Assembly: GCA_964599655.1 (NCBI GenBank)
Contig: CAZRGV010000217.1
Coordinates: 1 to 8,002 of the forward strand
Reading direction: 5' to 3'
DNA length: 8,002 nucleotides
Origin: CAZRGV01 sp964599655
GTDB taxonomy: Bacteria; Planctomycetota; Planctomycetia; Isosphaerales; Isosphaeraceae
The translations under genes and the position numbers were made by a program. The notes below the pieces were generated by a model. The model made no database searches and had not been told where the DNA came from. It was given only the letters and a program-made list of their open reading frames with translations. Below, one piece after another: positions 1-5,058 of the stretch; position 1 is the stretch's first letter; each line of letters starts with the position of its first letter.

Positions 1-17
1 GTTGGCGAAGCGCCGCA

Positions 18-38
18 GGCCTTGAGCGCGCCAAGGCC
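18..38. other. Perfect 7-bp hairpin at the left edge
   Basis: GGCCTTG (18-24) and CAAGGCC (32-38) are perfect reverse complements around a 7-base loop. No T-run follows on the + strand, so it is not a classical intrinsic terminator. It could end transcription of a gene to the left of the window or be incidental in GC-rich DNA. It lies inside the upstream-open frame of the small coiled-coil gene, which favours that frame being non-coding before base 157. Confidence 0.3.
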
Positions 39-141
39 AGAGGAGGTTCGGAGAGTTGCCGGCCGCGCCGAGCCGGCATGGATCGAATGGCGCGGTTTCG
101 CGTGTTCCGTCGTGATGCGTCCCGGTTTTTTTGTCCGCGAG

Positions 142-147
142 AAAGGA
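142..147 (+). promoter_or_regulatory. Ribosome binding site that sets the start of the coiled-coil gene
   Basis: AAAGGA lies 9 bases before the ATG at 157. It is the main reason for preferring this start over the upstream-open frame. It follows a run of seven T residues, an unusually AT-rich patch for this window. Confidence 0.45.
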
Positions 148-156
148 CGAGCCGCC

Positions 157-351
157 ATGCCCGAGAATCCGAACACTGCTTCAGCCGGCGCCTCGGGAGA
201 GATTCCCAAGGAGACCCCGGAGATCGAGCTGGCCGAGCTGGCCATTGAGATCAAGGAACTGCGCGACGCGGTCCAGAGCCTGACGCTGGAGCTGGAGCAC
301 GTCCGGCACCGGTTGGACGACCTGGAACACAAGTCGGCGAGCCCGGAGTAG
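157..351 (+). CDS. Small coiled-coil protein of unknown function (64 aa)
   Basis: I do not recognise a named family. The 64-residue product has a short polar N-terminus (about 1-22, rich in Ala, Ser, Gly and Glu). A Glu/Leu/Arg-rich helix follows (about 22-60) with leucines and hydrophobics at heptad-like spacing (for example ELAIEIKELRD and LELEHVRHRLDDLEHK), which predicts a coiled coil and probable oligomerisation. There is no signal peptide, membrane segment or cysteine, so it is probably cytoplasmic. I chose the ATG at 157 because an AAAGGA Shine-Dalgarno-like site (142-147) precedes it by 9 bases. The same frame stays open to base 1, with a TTG at 22, so a longer or window-truncated protein cannot be excluded. 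Its upstream residues look like translated non-coding DNA. It is convergent with the TlpA gene. Confidence 0.6.
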   Translation: MPENPNTASAGASGEIPKETPEIELAELAIEIKELRDAVQSLTLELEHVRHRLDDLEHKSASPE

Positions 352-392
352 GCGGCGCCCTCCTCGAAGGGTTGCTCGAGACGGCTCGAATC

Positions 393-432
393 GAAACGCC
401 GGGGGCGCCGGCCTTCGCGAGGCGGGCGTTTC
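393..432. terminator. Candidate bidirectional terminator between convergent genes
   Basis: GAAACGCC (393-400) pairs perfectly with GGCGTTTC (425-432) around a GC-rich 24-base loop that can fold further. AACGCCGG (395-402) can alternatively pair with CCGGCGTT (432-439). The hairpin lies 41 bases past the coiled-coil gene stop and about 100 bases past the TlpA stop, and the two genes converge. On the + strand it is followed by a moderately T-rich stretch with several TT and TTT groups, without a clean U-tract. Inferred from sequence only. Confidence 0.4.
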
Positions 433-533
433 CGGCGTTGGTTTGTTGGTGTTGGTTCCCGACCGAGGGTCAGGGCCGCATCGCGGGCAGGAGCCCGACG
501 AACGCGGCCCCCTCATCGCCCGAGGGCAGGGTT

Positions 534-1619
534 TCACTCGCCGCCGGCGTTGGGGCCTCGCTTCTTGAGCAGGTTGGGAATGATGGTTTCGAGATGGCCT
601 CGGGCCTCGACCGAGTAGAGCTTGCCGTCGGGGTCGACGACGAACATGCTGGGGATGGCGTTGATGCCCCACGACTTGGAGAATTCGCTATCCCAGCCGT
701 TGCCCTGGTAGTACTGGGGCCACTCGATTCCATTCTTGGCGACGTAGGTCTTGAGCTTTTCGAGTCCGCCTTGCTCCTTGGGGACGTCGAGGCTGACGCC
801 GATGAACTCGACGCCCTGGTTGCGATACTTGGCGTAGAGCTTCTTCATGTGGGGCATCTCGGCGATGCAAGGGCCGCACCAGGTGGCCCAGAAGTCGATG
901 ACGACGACCTTGCCCTTGAGGTCGGCCATGGAGATGGTCGAGCCCTTGATGGCGTCATTGAATTCGAGCTCGAAGGGCTGGCCGATGGCCTCACGCTGGC
1001 GACGAGCCCCCCGGATCATGCCGGCGTAGGGGGTCTCCGGATAGTCGTCGAGGATGCGGTCCTCGATCTTGGCCTTGGCCTCGTCGCCCTGGACCGAGCG
1101 GCCCAGCATGTAGAGGAGCTGCGCGCCTCTGGGATCTTTGGGTGCGAGCTTGGTGAAGGCGGAAACGGCGTCGAGAGACGTCTCGGTGTCGCCGCCGCGC
1201 TGGAAGGCGAGGAGGCGGGCCTTCATGAAGGCGGCCTCGGTTTTGGTCGCATCGTTCGGGGGGTGGGCCAGGACGTCGTCGATTTCCTTTCGCAAGGCGT
1301 CGCCGGCGGGGCCGAAGGACGGCATGCTCGACCATCGCTCGGCCATCAGCTTGGGAACGCGCGGGTGGTCAGGCGCGGCCTTGTAGAGCTCGAGGATCAG
1401 GGCCGCCCGCTTTTCGCTGACCTCCTGGCGCCGGGTGAGGAAGTCTCGGACGGCATCCTGATCGCGACTCTTGCTCGCGTCGAACGTGGGCATCTGGACG
1501 GCGTCGAGTTCCTTGAGGATCTCGTCGGCCGACCGGTCGGCCGCGAGGACCGCGGTCGCGGTGACGAGACACCCGCCGAGCACCATCGCGATCCATGAAT
1601 GTTTACGGATGCGTTGCAT
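534..1619 (-). CDS. Exported TlpA/ResA-family thioredoxin-like protein with helical N-terminal region (361 aa)
   Basis: A predicted periplasmic thiol-disulfide oxidoreductase. Residues 1-26 form a signal peptide (basic MQRIRK, hydrophobic core, VLA just before a likely cleavage at 26/27). LGGC at 14-17 is a weak lipobox, so a lipoprotein is possible. Residues about 30-215 are Ala/Leu/Lys-rich helical sequence resembling TPR-type repeats. The C-terminal thioredoxin fold has the active-site motif WCGPC at 247-251, after the strand KVVVIDF. It also has the TlpA-type EMPHMKKLY helix and the cis-proline loop INAIP (Pro323). Family members reduce apocytochrome haem-binding cysteines or other exported disulfides. 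I chose the ATG at 1619 because CTCC at 1630-1633 reads GGAG on the coding strand, 10 bases upstream, and the signal peptide starts there. The frame extends to 1760, but the extra residues are Arg/Pro-rich with no signal. A cytochrome gene lies upstream in the same orientation. Confidence 0.9.
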   Translation of the reverse strand: MQRIRKHSWIAMVLGGCLVTATAVLAADRSADEILKELDAVQMPTFDASKSRDQDAVRDFLTRRQEVSEKRAALILELYKAAPDHPRVPKLMAERWSSMPSFGPAGDALRKEIDDVLAHPPNDATKTEAAFMKARLLAFQRGGDTETSLDAVSAFTKLAPKDPRGAQLLYMLGRSVQGDEAKAKIEDRILDDYPETPYAGMIRGARRQREAIGQPFELEFNDAIKGSTISMADLKGKVVVIDFWATWCGPCIAEMPHMKKLYAKYRNQGVEFIGVSLDVPKEQGGLEKLKTYVAKNGIEWPQYYQGNGWDSEFSKSWGINAIPSMFVVDPDGKLYSVEARGHLETIIPNLLKKRGPNAGGE

Positions 1620-1730
1620 GGCGAGGATTCTCCAGTCGGGCGGTCGCATTGGGAACGGCCCGGAATCGAGGCGCGCCGGACCGCAACGGCCCCGTGCCGG
1701 AGACGCTCGGCGCGTAGGGGGGTCGCCCTC

Positions 1731-1760
1731 ACGATACGTCGCGGCAGCGTGGGTCGTCAA
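1731..1760 (-). promoter_or_regulatory. Candidate sigma-70-like promoter for the TlpA gene
   Basis: Read on the minus strand, TTGACG (1755-1760) and TATCGT (1731-1736) are separated by 18 bases. The -35 matches the consensus at five of six positions and the -10 at four of six. It lies 112 bases upstream of the ATG at 1619 and downstream of the hairpin that probably ends the cytochrome transcript, which suggests the TlpA gene has its own promoter. Inference from motif matching only. Confidence 0.33.
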
Positions 1761-1801
1761 CTCTCCGAACGTCGCGATTCAGGAGGAATCTGGTCGAGGC
1801 T

Positions 1802-1840
1802 GGAACGGGGACGGGCTCCCTGGGAGCGAGCCCCCGTTCC
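1802..1840 (-). terminator. Strong hairpin after the cytochrome gene, likely terminator
   Basis: GGAACGG (1802-1808) pairs with CCGTTCC (1834-1840), and an inner stem GGGCTC (1813-1818) pairs with GAGCCC (1828-1833), with four unpaired bases on one side. It begins 31 bases after the cytochrome stop codon in its direction of transcription. No U-tract follows on the minus strand, so it may need Rho or act as a 3'-end stabiliser. The self-complementary centre GCTCCC/GGGAGC offers an alternative inner fold. Confidence 0.5.
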
Positions 1841-1870
1841 GGCCTTCGATCCCCGTCCCGCGCGTCCCTG

Positions 1871-2314
1871 TCAGAAGGAGGGGCGGCGGGTCTTCGGGGC
1901 GAGGGTGATGAGCCGCTCGTCGCGGACCAGTCGGTGGCAGGCGACGCAGTTGTTCGTCAACTTGAAGAAGGCGAGGGTCGCGCCGTCGAGGTTGCGGTCC
2001 TTGGCCTTCTGGGCGAGCTCATCGGCGATGGCCTGGAACTCGTTGCTCAGCCGCAGGTAGTTGATGTTGGGCGAGACGCGCCACTGGGCGTCTTCGCTGA
2101 GCTCCTTGAGCGACCTGGCGTTCTTGGCGATCAGGGCGTAGTCCTCCAGCGCGATGCCTTCAAGGAGACTCTGCGAATACGAGAGCTTCTGTCGCATGAA
2201 CTGCCGGAGAGCTTTCTGCTGCGCCCCTTGCCCGCTGGCGGCGAAGAGTCCGATTCCGAGCACGGACAGGGCCAGCCCGGCCCGAGAGAGCCTCGTCCAT
2301 TTCCATCCTTTCAC
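1871..2314 (-). CDS. Exported c'-type (class II-like) cytochrome c (147 aa)
   Basis: A predicted periplasmic monohaem cytochrome for electron transfer. Residues 1-31 form a basic then hydrophobic signal sequence (WTRLSR, then ALSVLGIGLFAAS) with a likely cleavage near GQGA/QQ. The mature protein is almost entirely helical, about 115 residues, with a single haem-binding motif CVACH at 123-127, near the C-terminus. That arrangement (four-helix bundle, haem site in the last helix) is typical of the cytochrome c'/c556 class rather than class I cytochromes, where the motif is N-terminal. I chose GTG at 2314 because GAGGAG lies 6 bases upstream and the signal peptide begins there. The frame extends to an ATG at 2407 without any recognisable sequence. 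It is followed by a hairpin and the TlpA gene. The partner is unknown, and the assignment to c' versus c556 is uncertain. Confidence 0.85.
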   Translation of the reverse strand: MKGWKWTRLSRAGLALSVLGIGLFAASGQGAQQKALRQFMRQKLSYSQSLLEGIALEDYALIAKNARSLKELSEDAQWRVSPNINYLRLSNEFQAIADELAQKAKDRNLDGATLAFFKLTNNCVACHRLVRDERLITLAPKTRRPSF

Positions 2315-2320
2315 GGCGTT

Positions 2321-2326
2321 CTCCTC
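2321..2326 (-). promoter_or_regulatory. Shine-Dalgarno site fixing a GTG start for the cytochrome gene
   Basis: On the minus strand GAGGAG lies 6 bases upstream of the GTG at 2314, inside a purine-rich run. It is the strongest reason to choose this non-ATG start over the ATG at 2407. Confidence 0.7.
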
Positions 2327-2387
2327 TTCTCGATGTTGGCGATTGCCGGGAGTCGAAACAGGATTGGAACGGATCGTCCGTGAACAT

Positions 2388-2453
2388 CCCGTGGTCCGCA
2401 ACGCCACGAGCCGCTCCCAGCGACCGTATCCCGTCGGCCCGTGGTTCGCAACG
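2388..2453. repeat. Pair of 16-bp direct repeats 50 bp apart upstream of the cytochrome gene
   Basis: CCCGTGGTCCGCAACG (2388-2403) recurs as CCCGTGGTTCGCAACG (2438-2453), with 15 of 16 bases identical and exactly 50 bp between starts. A second pair, GGAACGGATCG, occurs at 2366-2376 and 2470-2480, flanking the first. All lie in the 202-bp gap between the response-regulator stop and the cytochrome start. They could be paired operator sites or the trace of a local duplication. No known regulator consensus is recognised. Confidence 0.5.
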
Positions 2454-2516
2454 GCCTTTCGGCGCGGAGGGAACGGATCGGCCGCCTTGGGTCAGGGCGC
2501 GGGACGAACGGTCGGG

Positions 2517-3368
2517 TCAGTCCCCATTGCCGGATTCGGCGTGCTCGAACCGCTTGACGAGTGTGACCTCGTTGCCGATCTCGTTGTAGCGGAACTCGTC
2601 GACGAGTCCCTTGGCGAGCATGATGCCGAATCCCCCCTCGCGAATGCCCAGCTCGCTACGGACGTCGAGATGGCCGATCGGGTCTTCTTCCTGGGCGGCG
2701 TGGGGGAGGTGCTTGGGGTTGAAGCCGGGCCCCTGGTCCTTGATGACGAGGGTGACGGCCTGAGGGTCGATGCGGTAGGTGATATGCAGCGGCAGGTCGG
2801 CGTTTTTCTTGTGGCCCCACTCGATGGCGTTTCCGCCCATTTCCATGACGGCCTGGCGAAGATCCTTGATCTGGCGTTCGGTCAAGGGGGTGTGGGCGAA
2901 GAGGTCGGCCAGCAGGTCGTTGACCTGCTGGAGGTAGGTCAACTCGCTTCGGATGTCGAAATGGATCTCGCCGGTGATGCCGTGGTCCTCGTGCTCCTTG
3001 CGCCAGGCGAGGGCCTTGTCCATGGCGGAAAAGAGCTGGTCGGGCGTGAACGGCTTGGTGACGTAGCCGTTGGCGCCGACGCGGACGCCCTGAGCATGGT
3101 GATTGGGGTCGTTCAAGGCCGTGACCATAAGAACAGGAACAAGATTGGTTTCACGATTCCGTTTGAGCTGTTCGCAGACGGCGAATCCGTCGGTGCCGGG
3201 CAGCATCAGGTCGAGCAGGACGAGGTCGGGCTTGTAGCGGCGGACGGCATCGACGACGCCCGAGCCTTCATAGAGTTGAATCGGCTTGAGGCCGCGCGCC
3301 TGAACCAGGGTGGCGAGGATTTCATTGGTGTCGCGCTCGTCGTCGACGATTAGCACGTTGCGCGGCAT
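2517..3368 (-). CDS. Response regulator fused to an RsbW-like histidine-kinase-type ATPase domain (283 aa)
   Basis: A predicted cytoplasmic signalling protein. Residues 3-120 form a receiver (REC) domain with the acidic pair D9/D10 in LIVDDE, phospho-acceptor D53 in LLDLMLPG, T83, and K105 in the TKPF motif, so all residues for phosphotransfer are present. Residues about 134-278 form a HATPase_c_2 domain of the RsbW/SpoIIAB anti-sigma type. It has N180 in the N-box (EMGGNAIEWG), D211-Q-G-P-G in the G1 box, and GGFGI (245-249) in the G2 region. There is no DNA-binding domain and no phosphatase or histidine phospho-acceptor domain. The likely role is phosphorylation-controlled binding or phosphorylation of an anti-sigma-antagonist partner. 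The ATG at 3368 starts the REC domain exactly; only a weak AGGG lies upstream. No cognate kinase or STAS protein is in view. Confidence 0.9.
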   Translation of the reverse strand: MPRNVLIVDDERDTNEILATLVQARGLKPIQLYEGSGVVDAVRRYKPDLVLLDLMLPGTDGFAVCEQLKRNRETNLVPVLMVTALNDPNHHAQGVRVGANGYVTKPFTPDQLFSAMDKALAWRKEHEDHGITGEIHFDIRSELTYLQQVNDLLADLFAHTPLTERQIKDLRQAVMEMGGNAIEWGHKKNADLPLHITYRIDPQAVTLVIKDQGPGFNPKHLPHAAQEEDPIGHLDVRSELGIREGGFGIMLAKGLVDEFRYNEIGNEVTLVKRFEHAESGNGD

Positions 3369-3410
3369 GGGAATGGGCCCTGAGTTCGGGGCGAGAATGG
3401 CCTTGTTGGC

Positions 3411-3439
3411 ATTGTGACGCGCCGGGGCTCGTCAAGCAA
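3411..3439 (-). promoter_or_regulatory. Candidate promoter of the response-regulator gene with an embedded dyad
   Basis: On the minus strand TTGCTT (3434-3439) and CACAAT (3411-3416) are spaced by exactly 17 bases, about 43 bases before the ATG at 3368. The match to the sigma-70 consensus is only partial (three and four of six). A dyad TGACG (3415-3419) / CGTCA (3430-3434) sits across the spacer, a placement suitable for a repressor. Inferred only. Confidence 0.33.
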
Positions 3440-3491
3440 GGCGCCGGTCGCGCGTTGTGATCAGGAGACAGGGCCGGGCGAGGTCGGCGCG

Positions 3492-3532
3492 GGGGCCGAG
3501 CCGGCGGGTCTGGCCCCTTGCATGGAGGGGCC
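3492..3532 (+). other. Mutually exclusive stems in the ExbB leader
   Basis: GGCCCC at 3512-3517 can pair upstream with GGGGCC at 3492-3497. Alternatively GGCCCCT (3512-3518) can pair downstream with AGGGGCC (3526-3532) over a 7-base loop. Both cannot form together, which is the geometry of an attenuator or switch, but in DNA this GC-rich it may be chance. No leader peptide or known riboswitch is recognised. Confidence 0.3.
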
Positions 3533-3571
3533 CAGACACGGCACAATGGCATAGGATCAGCGAGTCAAGGG

Positions 3572-3603
3572 GGCGGGCCGGGCCGAGCGGCGGCCGGCCC
3601 GCC
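3572..3603 (+). other. Very stable GC hairpin upstream of the ExbB-like gene
   Basis: GGCGGGCC (3572-3579) pairs perfectly with GGCCCGCC (3596-3603). The stem continues after one bulged G with GGCC (3581-3584) / GGCC (3592-3595), closing a 7-base loop. No T-run follows. It may be part of the operon leader or a terminator-like barrier between divergent units. A weaker 7-bp stem, TCCGATG (3623-3629) / CATCGGA (3647-3653), lies just downstream. Confidence 0.45.
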
Positions 3604-3695
3604 ATTCCGTCCTTCGGCCCGATCCGATGCCGATCCGAGCGGGAGCCATCGGACCCGGCCGAGCGTTCCATCCCTCGAACAGCGTGGGCCCCGGC

Positions 3696-4427
3696 ATGGA
3701 TCCTTCGAAGAAGGTCAGCGGTGGTGGCGGCTGGGACATCCCGTCGATCATCGAGAACTTCGGCATCCTCATCTATCTGGCGATTGCCATTCTGGGGATC
3801 TGGGGTGTGTACAACGCGATCGTGCTCTATCGGACCCTCGCCAAGAAAGGCTTGCCGGACAGCGAGGCCGATGGGCTGATCGAGCAGGTTCGCCAGTTGA
3901 CCCTCGAGAAGGGGAACCCGAAGGCGGCGATCGAGGCCTGCCTGAACCCAACCCACTGGCACGCGGCGCTCTCGCAGTTGATGGCCGTGGCGTTGAAGAA
4001 CCGGCAGAAGGGGCTGGCGAAGATCAAGCAGCTTCTCGTGATGGAGTTCCATACCGAAGTGATCAGCAGCATGGAGAACCGCCTGGCGTCGATCGCCACC
4101 GCCTCGCGGATGGGTCCGCTGCTGGGGCTGCTCGGGACGGTCATGAGTATGATCGCGGCCTTCGCCCGGATGGGAGCCGGCTCGAAGGCCGACCCCACGG
4201 CGCTGGCCAGCGCCATCAGCCTCGGGCTCTGGACCACGGCGGCCGGCCTGTTGATCGCCACCCCGCTGATGACCATGGGCAACGACATTCAGGCCAGGCT
4301 CCGAAGGCTTCGAGACCGGACCGAGCGGCAACTGGCCGAGTTCCTCGAAATCTTCGAACAGCTCGACGCCACGTCCCGCGCATCGCGATCGGGCACGGGC
4401 TCGTCTCGCGCCGTGATGCCACGCTGA
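3696..4427 (+). CDS. MotA/TolQ/ExbB-family proton channel protein (243 aa)
   Basis: The inner-membrane channel subunit of a proton-motive-force-driven ExbB/ExbD- or TolQ/TolR-type motor. Three membrane segments fit the family topology: about 19-45 (ILIYLAIAILGIWGVYNAIV), 137-158 (RMGPLLGLLGTVMSMIAAF) and 172-194 (ISLGLWTTAAGLLIATPLM). A cytoplasmic helical loop separates the first two. The signature LLGLLGTV (Thr148) and TTAAGL (Thr180/181) are the polar residues that line the proton path in the family. The glutamate found in the third segment of E. coli ExbB appears replaced by a hydrophobic residue. The in-frame ATG at 3627 would add 23 residues. I prefer 3696 because the upstream ATG lies in a predicted stem and the extension looks non-coding, though neither start has a good ribosome site. 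It is followed by two ExbD genes. Substrate or partner unknown. Confidence 0.85.
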   Translation: MDPSKKVSGGGGWDIPSIIENFGILIYLAIAILGIWGVYNAIVLYRTLAKKGLPDSEADGLIEQVRQLTLEKGNPKAAIEACLNPTHWHAALSQLMAVALKNRQKGLAKIKQLLVMEFHTEVISSMENRLASIATASRMGPLLGLLGTVMSMIAAFARMGAGSKADPTALASAISLGLWTTAAGLLIATPLMTMGNDIQARLRRLRDRTERQLAEFLEIFEQLDATSRASRSGTGSSRAVMPR

Positions 4428-4511
4428 ACTGGTTTCCGCCCTCTCGACTCGACCCGGAACCGGACCGAACCCAAACCGACCTTGCCCGTCTCGACCCGAG
4501 ACCCTTGACCC

Positions 4512-4958
4512 ATGCTCCTGCAACGTCAGCTGAGCGACCTGGCCGACATTACCGAGGATCATCTCGACCTGACCCCCATGGTCGACGTGGTCTTTCAGCT
4601 CATGACCTTCTTGCTGCTGACCTACCAGGCGTCGGCCGAGTCGCCGGTCGAGATTCCCAAGGCCCGTTACGGCATCGGGGTCGAGGAGACGGACTCGATC
4701 ATCCTGACCCTGGAAAAGCCCTCCGCGCCGGGAGGGCCGGCGATCGTCTACGATGGCCCGGCGATTGACCCCGAGCGACGGCTCGCCGACGCCGACGCCA
4801 TTCGCCAGGCCGTCGAGCGCGGGCTGGTTCAAGGCAAGCGCCGGGTGGTCATCGAGGCCGACGGCGCGGTTCCGCATGGGGAGGTCTTGCGCGTGGCCGG
4901 CGCCGCGGCCGAGGTGCAAGGGGTGACGCTCCACGTCGGCGTCGAAGAGCCCGATTAG
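4512..4958 (+). CDS. ExbD/TolR-family protein, compact form (148 aa)
   Basis: The periplasm-facing plug and force-transmitting subunit that partners the upstream channel protein. It has a short cytoplasmic N-terminus (1-19), then the family signature LDLTPMVDVVFQL with the proton-carrying aspartate D25 at the start of the single membrane helix (about 20-40, ending LLLTYQ). A periplasmic domain of about 105 residues follows, with the typical ending: a strand RVVIEADGAVPHGEV, then a helix and a final strand. Length and layout match ordinary ExbD/TolR proteins. The start ATG at 4512 lies 84 bases after the ExbB-like gene, with only a weak ribosome site (ACCCTTGACCC), so translational coupling is unlikely. 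Same orientation and function imply one operon. Confidence 0.88.
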   Translation: MLLQRQLSDLADITEDHLDLTPMVDVVFQLMTFLLLTYQASAESPVEIPKARYGIGVEETDSIILTLEKPSAPGGPAIVYDGPAIDPERRLADADAIRQAVERGLVQGKRRVVIEADGAVPHGEVLRVAGAAAEVQGVTLHVGVEEPD

Positions 4959-5058
4959 ACGCCCTGAGTGGGCCGTCGCGTCGGCCGTCTGGAACCGAGC
5001 CGCGAACGTCCTTGTCTGTCCTGTTCTGTCCCGTCCGTGTGCTGGAGGAGTCTCGCTC
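4959..5058 (+). other. Spacer between the two ExbD genes with a pyrimidine/TG-rich run
   Basis: This 100-base gap contains repeated TGTCC/TGTTC/TGTCC-like units around 5012-5039 and then the strong ribosome site of the next gene. No terminator hairpin was found, so readthrough from the first ExbD gene is plausible. Confidence 0.35.
5044..5050 (+). promoter_or_regulatory. Strong Shine-Dalgarno site setting a GTG start
   Basis: GGAGGAG lies 8 bases before the GTG at 5059, the best ribosome site of the + strand operon. It decides the non-ATG start of the second ExbD gene and suggests it may be translated better than the channel subunit. Confidence 0.8.

Larger units (their letters stand above)
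3369..3695. other. Divergent intergenic region (327 bp) between the response regulator and ExbB-like genes
   Basis: No convincing gene is seen in this stretch. The first part holds a candidate leftward promoter. The rest is very GC-rich and hairpin-laden, and should include the promoter and leader of the ExbB/ExbD operon, but no good rightward -35/-10 pair was found. TAGGAT at 3552-3557 resembles a -10 without a matching -35. Confidence 0.6.

Noticed and set aside
372..1598. 408-codon open frame on the + strand opposite the TlpA gene
   Set aside because: It is a shadow in high-GC DNA. The opposite strand encodes a clear signal peptide and WCGPC thioredoxin fold, while this translation is low-complexity with no recognisable domain.
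2154..3353. 399-codon open frame on the + strand opposite the response regulator
   Set aside because: Antisense shadow; the - strand product has complete REC and HATPase motifs.
3511..3521. Possible sigma-54 promoter (TGGCCCCTTGC)
   Set aside because: The GG and GC elements are 8 bases apart instead of the required 12, so the match fails.
3627..3695. Upstream ATG giving a 23-residue longer ExbB-like protein
   Set aside because: No ribosome site, the ATG lies in a predicted stem, and the added residues are Gly/Pro/Arg-rich and unlike family N-termini. Not fully excluded.
3432..4934. 500-codon open frame on the - strand opposite the ExbB/ExbD genes
   Set aside because: The Arg/Gly/His-rich translation has no motifs and lies fully antisense to two convincing membrane-protein genes.
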